Source of the DNA: Oscheius dolichura
Taxonomy: Eukaryota; Nematoda; Chromadorea; Rhabditida; Rhabditidae
Direction of reading: 5' to 3'
NCBI GenBank assembly: GCA_932521035.1
Contig: OW051495.1
Span: 2,480,001 to 2,544,000 of the forward strand
DNA length: 64,000 nt
The notes below the pieces were generated by a model that was given only the letters and a program-made list of their open reading frames with translations, searched no databases and was not told where the DNA came from. Every line of letters starts with the position of its first letter. The first letter of the stretch is position 1. Of the stretch, positions 42,914-55,127 are shown in pieces. Both the position numbers and the translations under genes were made by a program.

Positions 42914-45570
42914 ACAACGGTAAAGATATCCTCTTGTTGTTATTTTGTTGATTTTATTTGTTATGAATTTACTCTGTTTGCAGCTTTCACTTTCTCATTT
43001 CCAGTCCCCAAAAGACTTTCGAAGTTCGGACACGGGTGTTCGAAATTGAACATAGATAAGATCGTAGATGGCGGTTTCATTAAACGGCCTCGTAAATTTG
43101 CTCTTCTCAGGTGGCCTTCGAGACATGTTCAAGATGGTACGATTAAATGGATAGGTGTCCTACTTTCTTGGCATACCTGATGGAATAGCTGCTTATTATA
43201 TTCAAAATGAATGGTTTTAACATCCCCCTCCAGCCAGCTGTCATTTCCTGCTTTAGCCATCTGTCTCGTCTTTCCAATGATATTGGTCCCTTTCTCCTGT
43301 CCTTGACTGAGGTCGGGATGCTTTTACGTAATGCTCAATTATATGAAGCGCCCTTCCCATAATTGATAGGCGGTACGGTCGCCGTTGAACAATTCTTACT
43401 CCTAATAGACGGGAAGAGGAAATAGGGAAAACAGACTAGCACAGATAGGATCTCTTTCTCGATTGACACTTGATCAATCACCGAATTTTTTCGACTACCG
43501 ATGGCTTTTGAAATTGTTGTCTCCATATTGTCTCGTCGAAGTAAATGGTCAATTTGTCTGGAATGGAGAAATGGCTGCGACAACTGTTAGGTGCCAAGGG
43601 ATGGAAATGGAAGGGAGCCGGAAGTGGGAGAGGTATCACTCGGGTGAGAGGAGAAGTGCCAGGGGTCAGATTAGGGCGAATGGGAAATGGACGAGCTCGT
43701 CTTTTCCAACGATGAGAACATACAAAATTTGAAGGGGTATTTGATCAGACGTCAAAGTAATACTATTGTATCCATTGTGGAATCGTTATTATCTTCACTC
43801 ATAGCATAAAAAAATTTGATTTGTTCATAAGCTCATCCGGGCAAATTGAGGTGAATGGGGAATTTTCATGTTCCAACTTCCCTATTTATCCGAATCGAAT
43901 GGTCAAATGTGTTCTGAAGAGGTTGTCAGCGTTACTCTATTCAGCTTTTTGGCAATTTCCCTCCTAGGCATCACAAATTGAAAAAGTTCCAAGTTTTTTA
44001 TGTTTCACCTCCAACATTTAGCCAAATGTCCAACAGGCAACGTTGATCTTCTATATTTCAACATCTCTATATATTTGTCTCCCCACATATAGCCGTCGTT
44101 CTAGGCGGAATCTTCTACCAAAATTTCGAAGAAAAACTGGATTTCCGAATTTATTATGTGTCAACTTCGCCTTATAACAAAATGGTAATGAACAAATGCT
44201 GTTTTTCTTTCTATCAGGGTAAATGGTAAATTCAATAAATACGGTCAATATATACTCAATGGCTGGATGTAGCTTTCCTCTTTTCAATTTCACAGTTCCC
44301 TTCATTTCCCTCATTTTCTGTTGAAATACGCTATTCTCCTTCCCTCTCTCATGTTGAGAACTCTTGGAATTTTCGATATTTCACCTCCCCCGTATAATAT
44401 AATACCCAAAGTGTTTGTCAATTTTCTCCTGAAATGTTCTTTTCCAAATTTTCCAATAAGAAAACTATCTCAACTGCATTGTTGACCAGTTGCTTCCTCT
44501 CCCCCTCCCTTCAGTCCATTTCCCCCACCGAAGGCGTGAAGTATGCCATTCTCCCTGTCTTCCCCCGCTCTCTCCTCATTTACGATGTGTCGAATGAGGT
44601 CGCATTCGAACTTCTTCGCACTTGGCCCCCCATCCCGTAACCCGATATCGTGCCGGGGATTATCGCTGTCGGCAGGTGCTTTGAATGGCGTGTCACTCTC
44701 GTTCGAAGGTGTCGTTTACAACAACCGATACAGGCGGCCGGGGAGCATATTGGGCAATGGAGCTGGTACCAAGAGGGATTGACAGGGTAAGATACTCTCG
44801 AGGAAGACGGGTGATTGGCGGGGAGAGGATAACCTGGGGATATAGAGGGCGTCTTTTAGAAGCCAGGTGTCGAGGGACAGGTGTAATGGGACAATGGAAA
44901 AGGCTATTAGGGGCAAGATAACAGGATACCGTATCCCCGGAGACTCTCATTTTGAATACTGATATCCCAAAACTTTTTATCAAGTAAATACTTGAACTCT
45001 ATCCGTTACCAATCACATGGCGTATTTGGACCGTTTAGATTATCGGGTACACCAAAACCATCGCACAAATTCCAGTTCCCGAGGTTTCTCGCAAAAACAC
45101 AAACAAGAATGAACGGTTACCACCTTTTTATCGAAAAAATGAAACATTTCCTTGTTTCTATGGCCCGATAAAGCCGTTCTTCTGCTTTTCTTATCACTTG
45201 GGATGGCAAATTCAGTTCCAATTGGCCTACACATCACAGGAGGGGGCTCAATACCGTCTTCGCTCGTTTAGTCCAGATTCTCGTAACGGTACAGTTTCCT
45301 TTAGATAAACGGACACCGGAATTTTCTGCAGCCGAGACCATACAGGTGCCGCTACCGGACAGCGGGCCAACCAAACTGGATTCGTTTCCAGCTACCGTAT
45401 CCCGATTTTTTTAGATTTCAATGACAGAAGAAGACCAGCGAGGTTCCCTTTTGTCGTTTAGTATCATTTTCTCAAACAAACAGAAACATTTTTTCGTTTC
45501 TACGGCAGAATAAAAGCTTCCACGTTATTCCTTACCATTCAGACGTCCTGGACTTTATCCCACGAATTTT

Positions 45571-45659
45571 GCCACCCGTACAATCTCGGCAGATATTTCC
45601 TTTCTTTAGTACTGCAGTGATACTTTATAACTTTTTTCTGCCGAGATCATACGGGTGCG
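45571..45659. repeat. Hairpin element, copy 12
   Basis: Arms CACCCGTACAATCTCGGCAG and CTGCCGAGATCATACGGGTG, about 45 bases apart. It is intergenic. Confidence 0.95.
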
Positions 45660-46296
45660 AGAAATCGGGTCAGTTGATCCATGTTCTTCCTTCTCGTATC
45701 TCAGGAAATAGATGTTTTTCTTGTTTCAATGACAGAATAATGGTCAGAAAATTTCTCTTCTATCGTTGGGGGTTTCTTGTCTGCTGCAAAAGCAACTAGT
45801 TCGGGTAATTCTAGTCGAATTTCGTTCGTTTCTTCCTCTCTAAATAAGTCTTCGTTTCCTTGTTATTTTATGGCTATTCTCAGCCCCATCTGACACCACT
45901 TCACCCCTCTTCCACTCCCGGCCGGCCACTGGAGGCATCCCATTCATCTTCAGCACTCAATGCGCCGGAATTCATCGTCTCCCCGGTCCTTATGCTAATT
46001 CCCTCGTTTATGGTCAAGTGGGGTAGGCTTTTGTTATGGAATTTGAGCAGAGATGATGGCCAATTAGGGGGTGGTCAACCTGGGGCGAGGTGAGAACAGC
46101 CACCGGCACAGGCAATGTGTACCGGGAGATGTGATCACAAACAGAAGTCGACAACATGTGCTGGGAAGGGTAATGGTTCTGGCTGGATTGGGGGAGTAGA
46201 ATTGGGCGGTGATTCTATCAGAAGAAGAAAAACACAGCTGGATATACGTTGCAAAACAACCCCGACAATTAGATAGCGCCTGAAGTTCGTGCCGCT

Positions 46297-46384
46297 GCAC
46301 CCGTAAAGTCTCGGCAGCTTGGGGTAAAAGAAGGCGCGCCGCGCTGATCAAAAGCCGCAGAGCTGCCGATATTTTACGCGCGCG
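46297..46384. repeat. Hairpin element, copy 13
   Basis: Arms GCACCCGTAAAGTCTCGGCA and AGCTGCCGATATTTTACGCG. The loop contains GGCGCGCC, as in copy 1. It is intergenic. Confidence 0.93.
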
Positions 46385-47199
46385 GGTCAAAATCACCCCC
46401 TGGGCAATCTCATGGAATTCAAACGCCGCTGACTCGCTTCTCGCAATCATTACCTATCAAACCCTACCGCCTCTTGAGTCATCTCCTCTCGGTTCCCGTG
46501 ATCATGGCCGACGGCATTCCTGCGGCGGCACGAGTGTGAGACATCAATAGGTGCTAATCCTATCGTGAGACGGTTCAAAAAGCGGAAGAGAGTCTTCTAA
46601 AAGGTGGCAATCTCATCAAAGGAGAGGATTAAGAACGGTCACTGACGATAGAGAAACGGCAATTAGGAGGGGAATGAAAGCGATCCGATCAATTGGAAGG
46701 GGGACGGGATGATTATGGGATCAAGGAATCAATCCCCCATGGGTTACGGTAACTCTAGAAAAGTCAGAGAGATTAGAGGATTCCCTACAGTGTGAATCCC
46801 TGCCTTCGGCCTGCTTCCCCCCGTTGACTCCCAATTTCTTGTCCCAGCTCAGGGGTGTCTATCCCTCTCTACCGTATCCCCTTCTAATTACCTCAAATGA
46901 GATTTGATCGGAGGATGTGCGCGAATGTGGGAGACCCTCGGAGAACAATGGGAGACAGCTCTTCGAGACAGCTCAATTAGGGGAGGAAGACGTTTTTGGG
47001 GGAGAAATTGGCTGGAATCAGGGCTCCCAAGACTATTGGGTAACAGTTGAGGCAGTCAATGGGCCACACGTTTGGATTTATCCATGCTCTGACAGCGACT
47101 TATAGCCATTCTAAGGCAACAGATTGCCAGTTCTTTCTCTACTGATCCTTTTTTCCAGCCAAATTACCCATCTAGGGATCGTATCCGGGCTAACTCTTT

Positions 47200-47251
47200 T
47201 TGGGAAACGTCATCTGCGACGCGATAGCCCAGCTCAACCGGCATGGGACAG
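47200..47251 (+). pseudogene. Displaced copy of part of the STOX winged-helix exon
   Basis: TTGGGAAACGTCATCTGCGA and the bases after it match the storkhead-box exon at 51797-51848 in about 47 of 52 positions, encoding GNVICDAIAQLNRHG against GDVICDAIAQLNRQG. An in-frame TAA lies five codons upstream and no acceptor opens the frame, so it is unlikely to be a working exon. Similarity resumes at 47340-47610 with the STOX intron at 52025-52275 (shared CTCGGCGAAAACTTTGAATG). The copy is therefore a DNA duplication of an exon/intron junction region with an internal gap. Confidence 0.85.
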
Positions 47252-49581
47252 TATCAGTCCATTCGGGGTTAGTCCTTTTTTCCAATGAAAATATCCCATT
47301 GACAGCTCTTTTCAAGAGACAGTGTGCCAGCCTTTGCGCTTTTCCAGTGCGAGTTTATAATGTTTGACATACTGTAATCAATCTATAGGACCTCAAACAT
47401 TGAAAAAGCGCAAATCTGGTGCGCTTCCCCCCAAAATGTGCCTTGCTGGCTTGGTTCTAGTCGATTTCGACCATTTACCCAAAAGGAGGAGATGATTATC
47501 TCGGCGAAAACTTTGAATGACGGGAGACGAGAAAACTGTCAACTTGAATTAGCGGAGCAAAGGAACCTCTGAAGAAATGGATTCAAAACCACCCCTAGCC
47601 TTATGAATTCCCCCTGAAACTTGAAAAAAGCGACCAATCGAATAATTCATTTTTTGGCGCCAGTCGCCTGTCAATTGCCGCCATCTGTTCCCTCTTCTTT
47701 TTTTCTGTTCCAAACAAGGTGAAACGAGTTCCAAGCGGTTTCAATCTCCCAGTTTAAACGCTGTCTGTCTACTCCCCTTTCTAATAAAAAGTATACGGTA
47801 ATTAGTCACCGGAGAAGGCAAAAACTAACAGATCCAGATGGGCATACCGCGACACTCGCCCCCTCCTCTCCCCTTTTCCCATTGCCGACCCTGTTTGCGG
47901 AAGATCGCGCAACCACCGGATTTGACAGTCGGCAATAACAGTCTCAGGTCACCGAGAGACATCTGCTCTGCGGGAGATCTCTATTCTTATTTCTTGTGGA
48001 GTAACTATGGAACAGATGAGACTAAAAACTTGTGAAAGGGGGGTTATTTCTAGGGTAAGTGAAACACAACACGTAAAAAGATTCGAGTAAGAAGAAAAAA
48101 GAAGGGCAGCATATTTCAAGAGAAAGTGAAACGGAAAGGGGAGCTCTAGAATTCGGGACTCTGAAACCATGAGTCTTATTGAGACACATTATTCTCAAGT
48201 TTCTGGTAAAAACACAAACAAAGCTATGTAAGAAATGCTCTGGATAATTTTGGGGGAAATCTAGATAGAGCCAGGCTATGACTAATGAATAAGAATGTGA
48301 TCCACGCTCATATTTCAAAGAGAAGTGAAACATAACGACATTTTCAGTTTGGAATATCGTGTTTGGGTGAATTTCGATAATATTTTATATGGCTGCAAGT
48401 AAAGAATATAAAATCTTCTCCAGAGCAAGCGCCGCTCATGTGCTGATCTCAAACTTTCATAAATATCTCACAAAGTATGCTGCTAGAGATTATTTTTATC
48501 AGAAAAAAACCGAAAGGATAAAGTTGAGAAGAAAGTTCCGCTTGTATTTCAAGAGGAACTGAAATAAAAGAATTCCGGTGGTCTCTTCTATCAAACAGGA
48601 AAAGGTTCGAGTTTCTAGGGGAATAGCAACTTACTGAGATCCATTTGTCAAGTTACCTGATTACAATTTGTATTTTATTGGCTACTAATAAGAAACTCTT
48701 TAGCCGTATTGCGTTAAATTTCCTTGTCCCTGGTCAAAAAACCAAATTTTCCCAAATTTCCAATACTAACTCATAAACGGGGCTGTGTCTACTTCGCTAC
48801 CGTCTATCGAATTTTTGTGCTCCGAATGAAGATCATAAAGGATTGTTCAATGCTAGTCCACTATTACCAGAAGTCAAGCTTTTCTTCTCAAATTTCATAA
48901 AATTGCTCAAAATAGACTGTCGCCTACCGCCATTATTTCCCATTTCTTATGTTTTGGATAAAGTTGATATCACTGGTTACGTATTTCGTCCAATTTCTAA
49001 CAATCTCGATCGACGAGTTGTCGACAACGGTCTACCGTACCTCTCCCTCCCGCTTCCGTCCGGTAACCTTGTAGTCGAGCTTGTAAACGTCCCCGTCCGA
49101 ATAATTAGTCCGACCCTAAAGTAACAGGTGTCACGGCATGCATCTTTTGAACTATGCCGATACCGCCAAGGGTTTCTGATAAGATAGAGCCGGGCTACTC
49201 CACCTGTTGTCCTTCCCTCATTTGTCTTTCCTAGAGATTCTTGACCCCTTCAAAAGCTATCCGTCCCCAGGGGAAAGGGTACTAGAGCCGGCAAAAAGAG
49301 AAAACCTCTTCCGTCGGTCATCTTTCAACGCGGCCGGGCTCCAATCTGTCACTAAGTGTTATTCCCCTTCCTCTTCTTTTTATTCCCATAAATCAGAGGT
49401 CTCTCCCCCTAAAAGAGAGCGAAGGGGGCTCCCTGCCGTTGGCAAGAGGCGGGGTCTCCGAGAGAAAGACTCGTGGGGTCTCTGGCCGAACCTCCTCCTC
49501 CCCCTCCCCGGACTCCGCCCCCATATTGGTAGTCAGGGGCAGTCAGTTCCCATCTCTCTGTCCTTATTCTATCCAACCACG

Positions 49582-52500
49582 ATGTCATGCATAGCGATTA
49601 TTTTTAACGGACCGAAGACGAGGAACGGGCGCCGCGTCTTCGAATCCTTTCAGTATACCAATCAGCAGTGCTTCTGGAATCGGTAAGTCTTTTTTTGGGA
49701 ACCATTAGATCTTTAAATAGCGTTTAATGGAAGTTCTGACCCCCGTGGCCTTGTAAAGTAGACGGTAATCAATCTATTTCTGACTAGAATCGTCGGGAGA
49801 GCCGTCAAAGGCAGCCGCCAATTGACTCGAACCATTAGGCGCCAAAAGGGAGCCACTCCACACCTTCAGCTTTTTAAGGAAAAATACCCCTTTTTTCAAC
49901 TTTTAAAGGTCTAAATCCCCTAAATTCCTCTATGTTGTGGCTCATATTTATGTATTGTTGCTGTTGCCGGCAGCTGGCAGGAGTCTCCCGCCTTTATGAG
50001 TCAAACTGCCCCGCCACCCCGGTCACCTCCCCCCGTTTGCCCCCTTTCTTCCCTAATTTGTCTATTTTCAGTGAACTGGTGGCAGCTGCCGATTCCCTAA
50101 AATATATGGGCTTTATGCGTCCGGGAACGTTGTTTGTCTCGGCGCCGGCTGTCCATCTACAGGCGATCAAGTCCTCCTGGGCGAGGAGGGTCCTCAAACC
50201 GGCGGACGGCTATCAAATCTCTTCTGTCGGTCAGTTTTTTCTCATGTTTCCCAGTCTTCTTATTTACAATCCTTTCCCAACACATGGTTCTTCATCTTCT
50301 GTAACAGAAAACCAATTTTTATCCTTTTCCCCAATGTCTGGGCCTCCTTCTGGGTCAATTAGGGAGAGTGCACTGTAAAATGTTCCAAAATGCTTTTATC
50401 TTTGGTAAATATCCAATCAAATCGATATTCTTGCCTTTCTGCAATTATCTCTATCTCTCTTTCCTCTACCATAACATACTTTTCCTTGTTGCCGGTTAAT
50501 CCTCGAGAGCACTAACCGCCGCCTCGTCCGTCAGTCTCGGTAATCCTAATCGTCGCCCGCCGGCAATTTCTCACCTTTTACCTCTCCACTCTTGACCGCG
50601 CTCCATCCTGGCTACTTCCCTCCCTCCTCCCTTCCCCAGCCATAAAATGACGCCTGCTCCCTTTCCCTCCAATTTATTAGCAGAAGGAGAAATTCGTGTG
50701 GGAATCCAGAGAGACCATTTGGTGGGGCTAGATGAATGAACGCGGGTCAGATAGGGGATAATTAGCCGATCGTGTGAAGTGGGAAATAAAGCGACGGACG
50801 GGCGAGAAAGAGTCGTAAAAAGTCCATGCTCCTAAAGGAAAAGAACACTTTTTTGTTTCTTTGTTCAGCTGGGAATGGGGACAATTTTGAATCGGGACTC
50901 GTGCTTGCCTAACTGTCTAGGTTACGGTAACGAGACAGAATGACTCTATTAGCCATATTTTTACTGAAATTATCATTTTGGTGGAAACATTATGGTATGA
51001 ACGGTGAGGGGATAATGTTGTCAATTTTATCCTGTAGTTGAAACCCAAAAAGTGTTTATTTCCTGGATAAGGACGAACGAAGCCAGCTCGGGTGGTTCAA
51101 ATCTCCGCACCCGTACAATCTCGGCATCTGGTAGCTATGAAGATGTGGGGCCGTTGCCTAACAAGACTTTCGGCTGCCGAGACGGTACGGGTGCAGAAAT
51201 TCGGGCTAATTCTGCCGGAATTATTAGATTTTCGAGTGTGAAGCCATTCTTTTACTCCGCCATGCTTGTTCAAGTAATGATGAGAAGGGCTTCTTATCTC
51301 CCCATGGAAACAAGAAAACCTTTCCATTCCCCCGGTTAAATTTCCTCAACACTTCCAACAATGATCATTCCGCCTCCCATCCTGCATCCTGCTGGGCTGG
51401 CCCTTCCTCGGCTGTTAATTTATGTAAATGGCTACTTATTCCCGCACTAAACTGGCGACTGCCGCTGGTTTCCAATGAATAAAATTCCACCAGAGAGATT
51501 TCCCCGGGGTTGCTTCTATTTTCTCCTTATAAGAGCCATATCCCCCTATATGGTCAGCAATACCGTCCAAATTAGAGCCCCCCGTGACGCCATACTAATT
51601 TGACGGCTCCACCTGTTGGCTGCAATCCGATACGGGTACAGGTGCGGGACAGATGCCCCCGGAGATGGCCCGTGTTTATACTTCGGGACTACTTGAGGAC
51701 ATGAGCCGGGGCATGGATAGAGAGAGGGATAATAAATAGAGGGTTTCAGGGGAGGTGGGCGAGATACAGCCGGTCGAACAGATGCACTTCGTGCCGTTGG
51801 GAGACGTCATCTGCGATGCGATAGCCCAGCTCAACCGGCAGGGGATGGCCGCCTCTCTTCAGGCCATAAGGAACCATGTCACCGAGAACTGTCCACAGGT
51901 TTGTCTATTCTCTCATGTTCTGGCGGCGCTTTATAGATTTCCCTTGGTCGCATTTGATCAATTTGTGGCAATCGGTTGAAGTCGAAATATCCCATAGAAA
52001 GATTGGCGGACTTGATGCTTCTTTAGTGCGCGAATTTTGTAATATTTGGCATAGTGTAACCAATCTATAAAACCTCAAACACTGAAAAAGCTAAATTTGC
52101 CGTGCCTCCCCCTTACGATTCCAGTCCGTTTGTACCGTTTACGTAAAAAAAAGAGGAGATCATTATCTCGGCGAAAACTTTGAATGACGGAGGACGAAAT
52201 CTGTCAACTTGAATTAGCGGGAAGGCCAAGAATTTAGCTAGAACACTTTCCAAATGACCTTCGAACCTTATGAATTCTCACCAAAACTAAAAAATCCTCT
52301 CGAAGCAATCAGACTCGAAGCAATCAGCCAATCCCCTCATTCAGGTAGCCCCTCCCAGTTTGGAAATGGTCCGCCAGACGGTGAATTCCCTGGCCGTGAC
52401 GGGACTCCTCTACCGTATGGGAGACCATCACTTTGTCTCTGTTCCCACCCAGTCACCCATCCGAGCCAACGAGAAGCAGACAGTCGAATGCCAGACAGGA

Positions 52501-55127
52501 ACGTCGATTATCCTCCCGGAGAAGAAGACCCGCAAGGGAATCCTCGCTCGTTTCTTCGCCAAACGGTATCCCTCCTCCCAAATTTATAAAATCAAGAATT
52601 CAGATCCCCGGTGGCGGCAGTGGCTGCCCCCCAGCCGATCGCCTTCTCGACGGAGTTCCCCCCGCCGCCGTGGCTGGCCCAGGCGAACAGCAGGGTGCCC
52701 GAGCCCCAGCAGCCGAAGCAGCCAATCCTCCCGAATAAGTGAGTTAGAAGGGTCTCTAATCCCCTCTCCCCGGTAATATCCCCCTCTCGGTTTCCTGTCA
52801 ATTGACCCCCACAACCCGTCGGGGTATCACCCCGGGTGTCGTCCCCCGCCCCTCCCCCTCTTTCCCCCAAGAGCATTCGCTGTCCCAACCATCCATCAGC
52901 ACCTATCCATTGAGTTGTCTTGCCGTCGGCTCTGACCCCATCTGACACCTCATTAGTCTCTTCTCGTCGTTGGGAGAAGTGCGCGATCTGAGACAATGAG
53001 CAGGTTCGAGGCTCAGGGCAAGATGACGCACAGATTGGACAAGGGGAAGGGAGGAGAGAAGGGATCACACTGTCATAATAATTGGACAAGGGGAGAACGA
53101 GGAATGTTTCATTTTTGAAACTAAATGGAGCTGGGCCCTTTCCCATTGATTCTTCTCTGATAGAGATTCGAATAAGACAGACGGCCATAACATTGAAAAA
53201 GCGCGGAATAAGCTTTGGTGCAGAAAATTTGAGGGACAGAAAAGCGCTTCTCTTGAAGTTAGATTTTCGATTGAATCGGAGATATTGTGGACATAACTCT
53301 AGGGTTTATAAAACAGATGACCGTAACATGAGAAAAGAATGGGATAATTCTACGAGCTGCTAATTGGTTAGGGTGAAATTGTACAGAAGCTTGTTTCGTA
53401 TCGGGTCTAAATTGTTTAGTTGGCCTACCTGAGTATTGGGTTAGGCATAATCTCGTCAATAAGATGTAGCCGTGAAACAACGAAAGGGGAGGAGGTCTCA
53501 TATGTTTCACTTGACCAATAAACTGCTGGCCTTCTTTTGATTATTAGTATATTAGACCAGTTCGTAAATGTTTCACTCCGGGACTAAATAGGCTAGGTGT
53601 CAATTTGGACCATTCCTTGCGGGAAACATCACAAAGGTGAAGCCAATTGCGGTAATCCCTAGAAGCAGCTAATTTGAATATTCGAGATATTGTGGATTGG
53701 ATGCCACCATGGATAAAAACGGCCATCGTAACAGATAAAAACAAGAATGGAATTACTTTTGAGATGATCAGGAAAATTGTCTACACGTGTTTCACTTTGG
53801 GTCTAAATTTCCAAAACTTCCCGTTCTTTTCATTCAACTGTTCGAGAAGCACCCATCAAAATTAAACAAAAAGTAAAAACGCAGAAATATCCAATCCGAA
53901 ATCAAATGTTTCGTTTCGCGGTTAAATTATCGAGCGCATCAATCCTAACCATTAGATTAGGGAAGACCATTTCCTCGATAAAACACCTCCTCATAACATT
54001 TGGAGAAAAGAGCCGGTGGGATAACCTTCTCATCCAGATTAGCCACCCTCCGGGAGCAGATAATTGGCTGTCGTCTTTTACACCCGGGCGATGATAGCCG
54101 TCATGGTCGTTGCGGGTTGCGCAACATCGTCCTCCCCCCTCTCCCCTCCATCCACCTTTCAAAAACTTCTTTCCCCTCAATTAATCGTCGCCCTTTCAGA
54201 TTTCCCACCTTTAACGACCGTCTATGTGACCAAGCAGCCCGGGTCGAGATCTGCGAGGAGAAGACACAAAAGACGAGAAGGAGCCGGCGAAAGGAACGGC
54301 GACAGCTGAGCAGCTCGTCCGAATGTCTCAACTACGGGCCAATCGACCCTCCCGAACTCCTTCCCGACCATATCGAAGGTATTTTTATATTCGTTTCTTC
54401 TCAAAATTGGGATGTTTCAGTAATAGAAGCGATAAACAATGTGAGACAGAGGAGAAGGCCCCGAACTGGCAGCAGGAAGGAGCGCCACGTACGAACATCG
54501 ACTCCTGTGGGATCAGACTCGGCCTATTCGCCTTCTCCAGTCACTGATTCAAATTCCAACGATGAGCCGGCTTCTTGGAGTGAACCCGAAGAGGCTAGGG
54601 TATGTTTTTGGCAATCTTGTAAAATTTTAACCGTAAAGTCTCGGCAGCTAATTTCCGAGTTATTGAAGCCGCCACATTGAAGCGTCAAATCCTGACTTCT
54701 GCCGAGATTTTACGGGTGCGGGCGCAGGGAAAACGCTATCCGCTGGTTATTGAAGGGAGCCTCACCTCGTAGAAAAAAATTGTGAACATGGTGAGGAGCC
54801 AAACCCTGATTTTCAGGCCTTCGATTTTTTCATTTTTGATTTATTCCTATTTTCATTGATTTCTCTCTTTATTGCTTTTACTTCTACTTATTTTTTACAC
54901 ATAGAGTAGCATGTTAGCAACATATTATAACTGTTACAGAAAGAAAATTGATGAAAAATGAGCCTAAATTTTTATTCGGGGTAAAAAGTGATTTGAAATC
55001 GATACTCAATGCAAATTTTCAGAATAACCACACGTACATCAACCTGAATTGCGACTCGACCCGCTTCGAGGACATCTCCCTCCTGCCGGCGGCTCCCCAT
55101 CGAAACCAGCACATTTCCAGTGTCTAG
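49582..55127 (+). CDS. Storkhead-box (STOX / HAM-1 / Knockout) winged-helix protein
   Basis: Exons 49582-49682, 50072-50229, 51750-51898, 52345-52565, 52604-52738, 54200-54378, 54421-54599 and 55023-55127 give 408 residues. The storkhead winged-helix domain is split over exons 3 and 4: VEQMHFVPLGDVICDAIAQL, SLQAIRNHVTENCPQ, then PPSLEMVRQTVNSLAVTGLL and MGDHHFVSVPTQ. This matches the PLGDLICSAISDLNS...GDGYFIVTP core of STOX1. HAM-1 in Caenorhabditis controls asymmetric neuroblast division and cell fate. After the domain come a Pro-rich segment (EFPPPPWLAQANSRVPEPQQ) and two basic clusters (KTRRSRRKERRQ and RQRRRPRTGSRKER) likely to act in nuclear import. An in-frame ATG at 49207 could extend the N-terminus, but 49582 gives the family-like beginning MSCIAIIFNG. 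Introns are long and host two hairpin repeats. Confidence 0.9.
51106..51194. repeat. Hairpin element, copy 14
   Basis: Arms CGCACCCGTACAATCTCGGC and GCTGCCGAGACGGTACGGGT; the flank GAAATTC follows the right arm. It lies in STOX intron 2. Confidence 0.94.
54629..54722. repeat. Hairpin element, copy 15
   Basis: The left arm AACCGTAAAGTCTCGGCAGC has lost its first bases; the right arm CTGCCGAGATTTTACGGGTG is intact. It lies in the last STOX intron. Confidence 0.93.

Larger units (their letters stand above)
42914..49581. other. 6.7-kb region without a convincing gene
   Basis: Separates PPAN from the storkhead-box gene. It contains hairpin copies at 45571 and 46297 and the displaced STOX exon/intron copy at 47200-47610. 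A 66-codon frame without ATG at about 42981-43180 looks slightly coding (KLNIDKIVDGGFIKRPRKFA) but has no start. The region may hold distal control sequence or a far upstream exon of the STOX gene. Confidence 0.5.

Noticed and set aside
42981..43180. Open stretch behind PPAN reading KLNIDKIVDGG
   Set aside because: No ATG, no clear exon boundaries and no family match; kept only as a note in the gap entry.
48843..49124. 93-codon plus-strand frame upstream of STOX
   Set aside because: No domain, no splice context and composition like the surrounding non-coding sequence.
49207..49581. N-terminal extension of the STOX protein from ATG 49207
   Set aside because: The frame is open, but composition is low-complexity and the family-like start is at 49582; more likely 5' untranslated sequence.
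51093..51112. T-arm-like GGTTCAAATC, a possible tRNA
   Set aside because: The flanking bases do not form a T stem and no A/B box pair or acceptor stem is present; the site is the edge of a hairpin element.
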